DNA of 64,000 nt from Paramoeba atlantica (Eukaryota; Discosea). The notes under the pieces were generated by a model. The model was not told the origin of the DNA. It saw nothing but the letters and a program-made list of their open reading frames with translations, and searched no databases. Positions within the stretch are counted from its first letter, which is position 1. Each line of letters opens with the position of its first letter. The position numbers were made by a program, and so were the translations under genes. Of this stretch, positions 39,805-48,467 are shown piece after piece. Where the stretch lies: assembly GCA_977017575.1 (NCBI GenBank), contig CDRNVI010000023.1, positions 62,001 through 126,000 of the forward strand, written 5' to 3'.

Positions 39805-41709
39805 ATGTTGGAGCACTCAGTGCATTATTTGACGTTGGTCCTCACATGTATTCCTTACCTATTCCTGTCTAAAGATTTTCCTACTTACGCAGGACGACGA
39901 AAAAACTCACAATCGAGCTTTAAACGTTCGTCTGACAGGACTCTTTGCTCAAGGGACCCAACTGAGATCACAGATCCCAGCGTAGTTTCTCCTACATACA
40001 GCGAAGAATGGGCACAACAGTGTATGCATTGGAGTCGGGTCGCCCATTGTCATCACAGCTTACTTGATTCATGGAGTACTGCAGCAAAATCTAAAGCTTA
40101 CGGCAACTCTCTGTACATGAATTTGAATAAACCTTTTTCTTCTGAAAGTCAAAAAATTACACCTGGGGATGAGATTTCTCTTTTACCTATTCAGAATAAA
40201 ACGCTTCAAACACTTGCATTAGTGGTTTTTCATCGCAGAAGAAAGCCCGAGTATCTAAGTTCCTCTAGTAGAAAGAAGGACTTACCCAAGCCGAACAGAC
40301 ATTCTCTTTCATCTAATGGAATAAGAAACATACATTCTACTTTTGAAGAGACAATTGTCTTATCTTTTCGGTCAGGGTATGTTGAAAATCTACGTTCTAT
40401 GCGCATTTGTGAATGGTGTGATGAGTTGTCTCAGAAGGCTTCTCATGCGCATGGTGTTCACGGAAGCTATAATTTTACTTCTTTTGGGCCTCTGAACAAC
40501 CTTTTGCAGAGCGCTTGGCGTCTTCGTTCAAAGTCCCGAATTCACGGAGGAGTTCTTGATGCCTACGAATCATTACGAAGCGAAGTTCATGCATTGTTTC
40601 GCGAGGTTCTGCGAGCGCATGAAACCGCGAATATATTGATTACTGGATTCTGCGGTGGTGGTGCAATTGCGCAGCTTGCCGCATTCGACCTTTGGTATAG
40701 CTTTCCTGAACTTCGTCGTAAGCTGCTAGTGTATACTTTTGGTGTTCCGAAAATGAGCAACAAAAACTTCCTAAAAGGCTACAGCCAACTGTCACCTCAA
40801 GAAAGGCTTCAACAAAGCGCGAGAAGCCAAAAACATTATGGAACTAAAAACGGGAAGCAGAAACCTATTCTGAGTTCGCTTTACCTCCATACGTTTAATA
40901 TTGCTAATTCAGATGATCCACTGCAAGAGTACCCCTCCCTTGTGGGCGACTTCTCCTGGGATCATTTTTCTCATCTCGGACAACAGATTCGTTACACAGT
41001 TCGAGAGTCGCCTTTTTTTATGACGCAACCAATAAAGGTGCCGAATGAAGTTTGGAAACAGGGTTCGGAAAGTGAAGCGCATGTGGATTCTAATGCTAGC
41101 ATTTCGTTCAATATCGAAAAGTCGGGTAAGGAAGGGAGATCACAATGTCACGCCAGGGAGGTCCGTCGATCAGATTTTCGTAACCAATCTGACGAACGTG
41201 CTCCTAACTACGTGGAAACTTATCCTTATCGACCTAAGAGGCGCTCCTTGAGACACTTCTTTCATCCTATACAAACCCCGTTCCTGTTTTTGTATCGTTT
41301 TTACTACTTTGGTGTACATGCGTTACAATGCCCAATAGATGTTTCTTCCAGTATAGCTAAAAAGAAGGACGCACTAAGTCTAATGATTAAATTTCCAGCT
41401 CCATATTCTTCGGCCTGCAGGACTGACAGAACCACAAAGGGATATCTCGTCAATATGTCAACTGCTTATCGAAGGGCTGAGCTTTGTCCTCCAAAAGGCA
41501 ATGGCATTAAAATCACCGGCAAAACGAGTTCCTCGAAGAGTGCAGAGGTGTCCAAACCACCTGTGTACATGAACAATGACGCCCATACCGTATTGCATAA
41601 TGTTCTTGTCAGAGCACGTCAATTATTAGCGGCAGTAGGCTCCGTTTTTCATATGCTGGTGGCATACTTGTCGAATCTTTGCACAGAAAGGAACCACGAG
41701 AGTAACTGA
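39805..41709 (+). CDS. Class-3 lipase-like alpha/beta hydrolase with Cys in the nucleophile elbow
   Basis: 634 residues. A hydrophobic N-terminus (YLTLVLTCIPYLFL, 8-21) suggests a signal or anchor. The lipase_3 core spans ~135-395: IVLSFRSG (for the vafRGT strand), RIHGGVLDAYESL, ILITGFCGGGAIAQLAA, VYTFGVPKMSN and NIANSDDPLQEYPS...HFSHLG. In ordinary members the elbow is GHSLGG; here it is G281-F-C283-G-G, so Cys stands at the Ser position. The catalytic Asp (D370/371) and His (H390) positions look kept. The enzyme may use a Cys nucleophile or may be a non-catalytic relative. The last ~240 residues are basic and of unknown function. The gene is unbroken, arguing that the Cys is tolerated or selected. 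Confidence 0.78.
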   Translation: MLEHSVHYLTLVLTCIPYLFLSKDFPTYAGRRKNSQSSFKRSSDRTLCSRDPTEITDPSVVSPTYSEEWAQQCMHWSRVAHCHHSLLDSWSTAAKSKAYGNSLYMNLNKPFSSESQKITPGDEISLLPIQNKTLQTLALVVFHRRRKPEYLSSSSRKKDLPKPNRHSLSSNGIRNIHSTFEETIVLSFRSGYVENLRSMRICEWCDELSQKASHAHGVHGSYNFTSFGPLNNLLQSAWRLRSKSRIHGGVLDAYESLRSEVHALFREVLRAHETANILITGFCGGGAIAQLAAFDLWYSFPELRRKLLVYTFGVPKMSNKNFLKGYSQLSPQERLQQSARSQKHYGTKNGKQKPILSSLYLHTFNIANSDDPLQEYPSLVGDFSWDHFSHLGQQIRYTVRESPFFMTQPIKVPNEVWKQGSESEAHVDSNASISFNIEKSGKEGRSQCHAREVRRSDFRNQSDERAPNYVETYPYRPKRRSLRHFFHPIQTPFLFLYRFYYFGVHALQCPIDVSSSIAKKKDALSLMIKFPAPYSSACRTDRTTKGYLVNMSTAYRRAELCPPKGNGIKITGKTSSSKSAEVSKPPVYMNNDAHTVLHNVLVRARQLLAAVGSVFHMLVAYLSNLCTERNHESN

Positions 41710-42144
41710 AACGGGGAATATTCGTACGATATGCGCTCCTGCCTCTCTAGAAAGCAAGATTATAGGAATAATCTTGAAGGGAGGTAGTCTGTTAATAATA
41801 GCCAAGTGCCAAGTACATGTATCTTGCTAGTAAGAGCGAGTGGAAGTGGTGATAACGTTGTAGAACGCCTCGGGGATACGTAAAGAGAACATGAATCTCT
41901 CTTTCGATCTTCAAAGGCAGAATCCCTGACTCTTTGTACACATGCCGTGCAATGCGGTAGACAATCGATGGTATCGGTTTCTATCCGAGCGCTGCTCTGC
42001 AGGTACTGTCCTGCATTGAAGTTTACATCTCGCCAATTTACACCTCAAGACCGATAAATTTGGCGAATGCATATTTTCAATCAATAACTCTATTTTAGGA
42101 AATCTTTTGTCTACTACAGAACGTCACTAGTCTAGCTTTAATTC
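41710..42144. other. Intergenic spacer
   Basis: 435 bp. CTATTTTAG at ~42095 and CTACTACAG at ~42118 are possible acceptors for the next gene. No other feature. Confidence 0.45.
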
Positions 42145-42939
42145 ATGTTTCCTCCAAACCCCCTGTCTCTATTGTACGCCACGGATTCGAGCGTGACGCG
42201 ATCCGGAAAGATTCGAGGAGCGAACCTTCCCCCAGAGTATTTGTTAGAGCGTTGTGTGTCTGAATTGACGTTTTCGGATCCAACCTGGAATTCGGGAACT
42301 TCCGCCTGTAAATGGACCGGAATAGAATGTACAGCGGATGAAGAAGTGATCGAAATGAATTGGGATGAGATCAGTGTGAGAGGTACCATACTACTGGAAT
42401 TTTTACCCGAGACTCTTCAAATAGTGACGCTTCAAAACACTGGTATTATGGGCACTATTCCGTGCGGAAAACTTCCTCGGCATCTTCATGAGTTTACTGT
42501 CAGTCAAAATAATTTATCCGGCGCATTGGATTTGTGTGCGCTTCCTGCTTCACTGTTAACATTCAACGTTTTTGCAAATCTACTCTCTGGAAATCTAAAT
42601 TTGAGTGCACTTCCCGAGCAAATTCGGGAGATGCGCTTTCACGTGAATCGTTTTGTGGGAGAACTTTCGCTGACGAATTTACCAGACACATGTGTGTTGT
42701 TATCGTTTTCCAAAAACCAATTTACGGGACCTCTCGATTTAAGTCACATCCCTGTTAAGATAGAATATCTTTGGTTAAATACGAACAAGTTTACGGGAAT
42801 TGTAGATCTGACCCCATTACGGCGGTTAACCGCATGCAAGGTCATGGATTTATCATACAACGAGATTACTGAATTCATCGGTAGTCGTGAATCTGCTATT
42901 GGAACTAGGGCTAAATTGAGTGGACAAAAAGTATCATGA
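42145..42939 (+). CDS. Leucine-rich-repeat protein
   Basis: 264 residues. The cap (DPTWNSGTSACKWTGIEC) and the preceding SGKIRGANLPPE closely match the 28232 protein (RGKIRGACFPPE), making these the closest pair after the tandem duplicates. About seven repeats follow (RHLHEFTVSQNNLSGALDL, EQIREMRFHVNRFVGELSL, VKIEYLWLNTNKFTGIVDL). No membrane anchor. It is the last host gene before the large transposon nest. Confidence 0.83.
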   Translation: MFPPNPLSLLYATDSSVTRSGKIRGANLPPEYLLERCVSELTFSDPTWNSGTSACKWTGIECTADEEVIEMNWDEISVRGTILLEFLPETLQIVTLQNTGIMGTIPCGKLPRHLHEFTVSQNNLSGALDLCALPASLLTFNVFANLLSGNLNLSALPEQIREMRFHVNRFVGELSLTNLPDTCVLLSFSKNQFTGPLDLSHIPVKIEYLWLNTNKFTGIVDLTPLRRLTACKVMDLSYNEITEFIGSRESAIGTRAKLSGQKVS

Positions 42940-43275
42940 CTACTATAAACCCCTATTTTTATTATACAGGTAGGTACTGTGACCCCACATACGTGTACAT
43001 ACACACAATTACTTTCAAAGCACGATTCTGTTGTAAATAGTAAAGCAAGCCTTACCAAGGAGTGGGCGAACATTCATCGTACAGTCATCAGTATGTCGTA
43101 CTCAGGTGGACAGCGTGCCTGCCCGTATGAAGACCTTTCTGACGTACCGTGATATTAAATTTACGGGCCTACCGTTACCCCCCCCCCTTAGATATCCCGC
43201 ATTCCGTCTCCGAAATGGGCAGTTTGAGGCTAAGTAACGTACTAGGATAAGTAGCATACTAGGATAAGTAGCGTA

Positions 43276-43785
43276 CTAGAAGAAGTTCGCGCGACATTTG
43301 CGCCAGAAGTTATTTTTAGCATGATACAATCGCGCCGAAAGCATTCGCCGATGTGTTCTTTTGGACGGAGTTGCACGCTGTCCAAGTGAGGCATCAAAAT
43401 CAAGAAAAAGGGATAGGGATACCTCGGTTGGGTGACTTGCGTACAAGTCTAGCACGAATAAAGTCTTGCCGGGGGGATACTTGCTCGTGTCAAAAAACAT
43501 CCTCTATCATTCATTGAAAAAAGGAATCTCCTGTTATCCAGCCTGATCCTGTAACGGTTGAAGTGCAACAGTACAGATCTGATGCTGCCTTCGTTTCCCG
43601 TGCAACTCGACCTCGACAAGACTGAGCGCTCCACAACAGGTGCAGTGGAAACAAACGATGTTCCCAAGTACGTTGTTCTGGGAGGAACCGGGAAAAAGCA
43701 CAGGCATTGTCCAAAACCAAGATGTTACCATGGCCTTTTCTTTCATGTCTTAACTTTCACCCTCTTTGTGCCACGGATTTCCTAG
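43276..43785 (-). pseudogene. DDE transposase relic of family P
   Basis: Short minus-strand frames include HGNILVLDNACAFSRFLPEQ and YPPGKTLFVLDLYASHPTEV, then PSKRTHRRMLSARLYHAKNNFW. The VLD-x-x-xSH and LPxxTH-like order recalls the second Asp and following segment of pogo/Tigger DDE_1 transposases; TA target duplications agree. Several breaks; the same relic sits in copy 2 at 49344-49853. Confidence 0.5.
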
Positions 43786-44497
43786 GTTATTTCACTTGTG
43801 GGCTCCCGACACACCGAAGCCTCATCACCAGTCACAATATATGACTTATGTATTGTACACAATATACATACACCGCGGTTCCTGCGTACCCACCGCGGTT
43901 CCCTTATTTAGTCTAGTACACCCCCTCTAGCTCTCCACTCTAAAAAAATACCTACAGAAACTGTCAGAGTCCGCCAGAAACTGTCAGAGTCCGCGAGTTC
44001 CCGCCAGAAACTGCCAGCGACCTACAGCGATCTATAGGTACCGTCTACATACTCTCCATTTTCTTCGCGAAGTAAAGACACCGTTTCTGAAAAATATGCT
44101 TCACTGAAGCCTGACAAGTTGTGCTGAGTTTGTCAACTCAGCATGGGGAAGCATGGTCGGGACCTCATCGCGGTCTTCCCTGGAACTATCATTTTGCAGA
44201 TGATATTTACTCAGACTTACATTTTGCAGATAGACAACCTACTCAAACGACAGAAATACCGTTTCTGCAAAAATTAATTTTATCAAGTTGGCAAATTTTT
44301 TGAGGGCAGTGCAAAAATTAGTAAATTTTTAATTAGTAAAACTTTTTTTATTATTTTACAATAAAAGTTTTACTAATTTTTGCGAGCACTGTATCTTTCG
44401 TCGAAAATGAACGCCGTACTCACTGACAAACGTTTGCTTCCTATCTACGAATCATGATTCTCATTGTTCTCAGAACACCGAGAATTATTTTCTGAAT

Positions 44498-45935
44498 ATA
44501 AGAGGGGTGACTCCTACCCAGGCGCTTCTAGGCGCTTCCAGTGAACTTCTATGGAGTTCGGACTTGGTAATTTGAGGACAAGCAACATAAACCCCCCTAT
44601 AGGGGGACATGGGGGGACACCTTTTTCTATTTTCTAAAAGATTGTCCAAGAAGGTGACAGATTGGGCCTCGGCTATCATTCGGGTGCGGTAGTAAGGCAT
44701 TTTGCACTGCGCCAGAAAGAGACGAACGGCTTAAATTGTTGTTGGTTTTGTTGGTAATAAGAGCGTCTGCAATACCCTCATGCAAGCGCCGAAAGTACCA
44801 CTCCGGCTCTCGCGCTCCGCCCGATTGCGGGGACGCAAGGCTCTTCTAGGTCGCTTCACCAATGTGTGTGTGATTCAAGCCATTTGGCTCCGAAGAACTG
44901 TGGCTTCCTACTTCACGTGTAGGTCGCGCTGCCGGTTCTCCACGCGAAGCGTGATCTTCTAACACGAGAGCGTCGAAACGCTCGATCATGTTGTTAGGTC
45001 CGGGCCGTTTGTCTCCGAAGAGATGTGGCCTCCTCACTTTCCGCGTAGGTAGCGGTGCTGGTGCTCCACGCGCGGAGTAAATCTACAGCGCGAGAGCCTA
45101 GGTTCAACCGCAGCATGTAGACACCCGACTTGCCTCCTGCGGGGAGTGCGGCCGGTGTCGCGGCGGGTGGCGCGGTGGGTGGCGTGGCGGGGAGCGCGGG
45201 TGGGGAGCTCAGCGGGGAGGGATGCGGGGAGCACGGCGGGGAGAGCGGCGGAAGCGCGGCGGGTAGCACGGTGGTGGTCAGAGGGAGGGGTGAGGGGGGT
45301 CATCGGGGAAAGAAAGAAAGAGTCCAACAGGGTACACCGACCGTCCAACAACAAGGATCCGATCAACAAGGTACAAAAAAGAAACGCTCGATCATACAGG
45401 TAGACACCGGACTTTCCTCACGGGCGGTCAGGCGGGCGGCGCATGGGTGAAGGAGGGTGCGAAGAGGGCGGGGCAGGGAGTCGAATTGAGTGGCCAGGAG
45501 GCTGGCCAAGAGTGAGGGCGAAGGCCCAGAGGGCAGGCGAGGAGGGCAGGCGAAGACGGCAGGCGAGGAGGGCAGCCAGGGGGCGCCGAGGAGAGCGGCG
45601 AAGAGCGATGAAGGCTCACCAGTGACGATGAACATTCCATAGTTAGCCTACCATGTCTCAAAAAGATATAAAACGGCTCCGTCGGTCCAAAATTGAAAAC
45701 AAAAATCAAAAAATGGAGAGTTCCCACACCTGGGGATGACCGCCCTGATACATTCTAAAATATTTATGTACTTGAAACCATAATAAAGTCTTGTAGGCTA
45801 AACATTTCCAACAACATGATCACCAGATCCTCTAACTGAAGCAAGAAAAGATTAAGAAAAATAAAAAAGAAATATTAAGACAAAGGTCCTTGGCGCTTCC
45901 AGGCGCTTCTAGGCGCTCCCAGGCGCTCCCACCCC
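44498..45935. mobile_element. Insert in family P copy 1, made of repeats
   Basis: Bounded by GAGGGGTG and CACCCCTC next to TA; copy 2 is continuous at the equivalent point (AATATAACTGTGCAC), which defines the insert. Inside: GGCGCTTCTAGGCGCTTCC repeats at both ends, two ~100 bp direct repeats (44878-44975 and 45003-45105), a GCGGGGAGCGCGG-type minisatellite (45130-45290), a spliced-leader-like remnant (45352-45378) and a family A scrap (~45655-45720). No intact gene. Confidence 0.65.
45352..45378 (-). other. Possible decayed spliced-leader remnant
   Basis: On the minus strand: GTTTCTTTTTTGTACCTTG then TTGATC. The last 14 bases (GTACCTTGTTGATC) are identical to the spliced-leader/LINE junction at 57656; the first part differs. 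Short enough that chance is possible. Confidence 0.3.
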
Positions 45936-46143
45936 TCTAACTGTGCACAACTCTTAAAAATTTTACTACTGATTTTTTAAGAAAAGATTTTGAAAATTTT
46001 CTCTGTAAACTAGTATGCTACTTATCCTCTCGTGACCCAGAGGTTTCGTCACAAAAGAGGATAAGTAGCGTACTAGGATATCTAAGGGGGGGAACGGTAA
46101 TAAGATCGTTTTTATTTTTTTTGAAAAAGTGTGCAAACTTCGT

Positions 46144-46836
46144 TCAATTCCACCAAAATACAAATAAAATCTCTGGAGAAACATTTTCTACAGTCAGAGA
46201 ATTTGATAGGAAAAAACAGGAAAAAACCGAAATTTGATTCAGTTTCACCGAAGTGTCTAACAAACGTTCAATTAGAGTAATCGTTTCACTTTCATACCCG
46301 CTTGAGAATTCATTGTCGCCAATCTCCATGTTGTGGGCGCTGCGTTGCCCAACAATGAACTCAGAATCTGGTTCTTCATCGCTTGACATTTCAACTTCTT
46401 TCAAATCCAAATCTTTCGCTTCCTTCAGGGCTATCAGGAGTGCTTGAAGTCGGAGTTGCCAGGATGGTTTCTTAAACCACAAGGTGTACAGTGAAATTGT
46501 TTCTTCCGCTTCTTCGGGTAACATTGAGAGTCGACCCTGCCTGCGTATTGCTCGTTTTATTGCCGAATGACAACTTTCCGCATTATTTGTATGAATCCCA
46601 TCCTCAGTAACGAACCGGTATCTGCCTTTTCTACTGTGGTTTACGGTTTTATGGTTCAGGTAGTCACTCAATCCTTTGTAGGCTTTGAGGCAGTCTGTCA
46701 TGACTAAGCTTCTTTTACTGTCTACAGTATGCTTTTTTACGATGCCCTGTAAGGTTTCTTTTTTCTTATTATTGATCCGTTTCCAGAGGGTAGATATACA
46801 TTTTCCATCTCTGCTGATTCCTGTCACTGCTGCCAT
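46144..46836 (-). pseudogene. Merlin/ISXO2-like transposase, N-terminus missing
   Basis: 230 codons. VKKHTVDSKRSLVMTDCLKAYKGL, then KTVNHSRKGRYRFVTEDG and IHTNNAESCHSAIKRAIRR follow the order of the second half of ISXO2/Merlin (IS1016-type) transposases: an Asp in a TD-x-xxAY context, VNHS, and HTN-x-xES with an SxxKR helix. The first catalytic segment is absent, so the gene is truncated. The C-terminal ~90 residues are acidic and unrelated to the domain. Confidence 0.7.
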
Positions 46837-47488
46837 CCAGAAAGAGTCACGATATTTATTGGAACTTCAGTGATAGGAGAAAAATAGCCCCTCTCGTTCA
46901 TCCTGGAAGGTGAGTCTGATTCCAAGTCCAGAAACAAAAGAAATCTAGCGAATCGTTACCGGAACGACGACTGCGCACTTTCAGCGCAACGGCCGACGCA
47001 CGGATTTGCACTGCTGTGTTCGAAAAGATGCACTTTATGCCCAGAAGAATCTTATGGCTACTGGACCGTTTCGAAGGACATCGGCATCTTACATTCCCAA
47101 TACTTGGATAGGGAAAAAAATTCACTCCAATCTAGACCCGAATACCCCTCTTCAGCAGCACGTCTCCATTGACGCGGACAACTTTGTAAATGAAGATGGC
47201 GAAGCCCAAGAAGAAGAACTCTCTCTGGAAACAGAGAGTGAGTACAGTGAAGACGTAGACGAAGAAGAAGTTTTTAACTTCATCGGAAGTATGTTAATCA
47301 CCACACACTAATATTTAGTACAAAGAGGAACAGAAGCAGTATGGAACTTTTTTGGCTATTCTCATTTTTGTTGTTCAAATGGAGTTGCACGTTGATATGG
47401 TGATTCAGAGACGCATTCTCATTTTTAAAATTGCATTCTCATTTTTCCTAGTTATATGTTGACAGCCAATTTTAGTGATTCTCAGAAT

Positions 47489-48423
47489 CAGAGGTCCCTA
47501 AAACTATTTATAGATAGTTTATAGTGTTTCAAGAAAATTTATAGTACTATAAACCTCGTTTATAGTACTATAAACACTATACATATGTACATACTATGTA
47601 TATGGCTATAAAAACTATATGGTGTTTATCAGTGTTTCATGTCCAGAAAGGCGCGCGGTAGACAGATCGGTCGATGGACCTGGAGGAATTTCGCTAGGCA
47701 GGAGAGAGCCGATGGAGGTGTAGAGGCTTAGAGGGGTCACGATGTCAGGTGGAGCAAGTGGTGTGGATACGCTGACGCGTAGAAAAAAGTGAAAAGAGTT
47801 TTAGTTTTTGTGCAGAAATGGAAAAAGACGGGATCCTATGGCTCACAATAAGTTCTTCCCATAATGCTCCTTCCTTGTACCGTGAAAACCGCGTTACAGT
47901 TGTCCTTCAACGAGTTCCAGTTAGATCACTCGTTGGATCCTAGACGTGGCGTATTCAATGGCAAGATAAAACACAAAAACACACCGCAGAGCCTGCAAGA
48001 TTTAATATCTGCAAAATTCATAATCTTTTGAAGAAATTTGAAGATTCACTTACCCGCTATTTCACATTTACACATTATACTTCGGCAGGAAAGGCGGCCT
48101 AAGAAGACAAGGCGTCTGGACTGGAACATATCTGAAATTAAAGTAGGTCGAGTTCCCCATCGACTTCAACGAAGTGTGAAAAAACGATTTGAGCTTGACC
48201 ACGACGCTTGTTGGGCATAATGATGAGAAAAATAGTGAGAAATCTTTCAAGAAAACGGGAGTGATAAAAATTAATTGCGTCGAGTCGGCATTTCAAGCAA
48301 TACTTTCAGAAAAAACTTACTAAAAAAAATTGTAAAAAAAAATTGTTTTTATTTATAGTGTTTCAAAGTTTATAGTACTATAATAGTACTATAAAATAGT
48401 TTTCGTACTTTTACGGACCTCTG
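47489..48423. mobile_element. hAT-type MITE with perfect 8 bp target duplication
   Basis: 935 bp, ends CAGAGGTCCCTAAAA and TTTTACGGACCTCTG, flanked on both sides by CTCAGAAT (47481-47488 and 48424-48431). The 8 bp duplication and CAGAGG ends identify the hAT superfamily. Subterminal palindromes TATAGTACTATA occur at both ends. No transposase inside. Confidence 0.9.
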
Positions 48424-48467
48424 CTCAGAATTGTGACTTTTACTGTATAGTATACAGTAGAGATGTA

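Larger units (their letters stand above)
43172..46097 (-). mobile_element. Family P (pogo-like) element, copy 1, with internal insertion
   Basis: Ends CCGTTACCCCCCCCC (43172) and GGGGGGAACGG (ending 46097), both flanked by TA. The left 1.3 kb is the inverted, near-identical counterpart of 48632-49942 in copy 2. An unrelated 1.44 kb segment (44498-45935) interrupts it. Each end carries TAGTA-C-GCTACTTATCC-type sequence able to form a subterminal hairpin. Confidence 0.82.
46098..48467. mobile_element. Segment between the two family P copies, carrying a Merlin/ISXO2-like relic
   Basis: 2.37 kb. Left part holds a minus-strand transposase domain (46836-46144); a plus-strand 101-codon frame with an acidic tail (47006-47311) is unassigned. 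A hAT-type MITE occupies 47489-48423. Whether the inverted family P copies move this segment as a unit cannot be told. Confidence 0.5.

Noticed and set aside
43960-43985. Additional spliced-leader copies at CTACAGAAACTGTCAG (and its mirror near 49165)
   Set aside because: Only the 12-base core ACAGTTTCTGTA is shared; flanking bases do not match the leader and it is part of a local GACAGTTTCTG repeat in family P.
44870-45105. tRNA-like sequence with GGTTCTCCAC
   Set aside because: No acceptor stem or anticodon arm could be paired; the block is a direct ~100 bp repeat.
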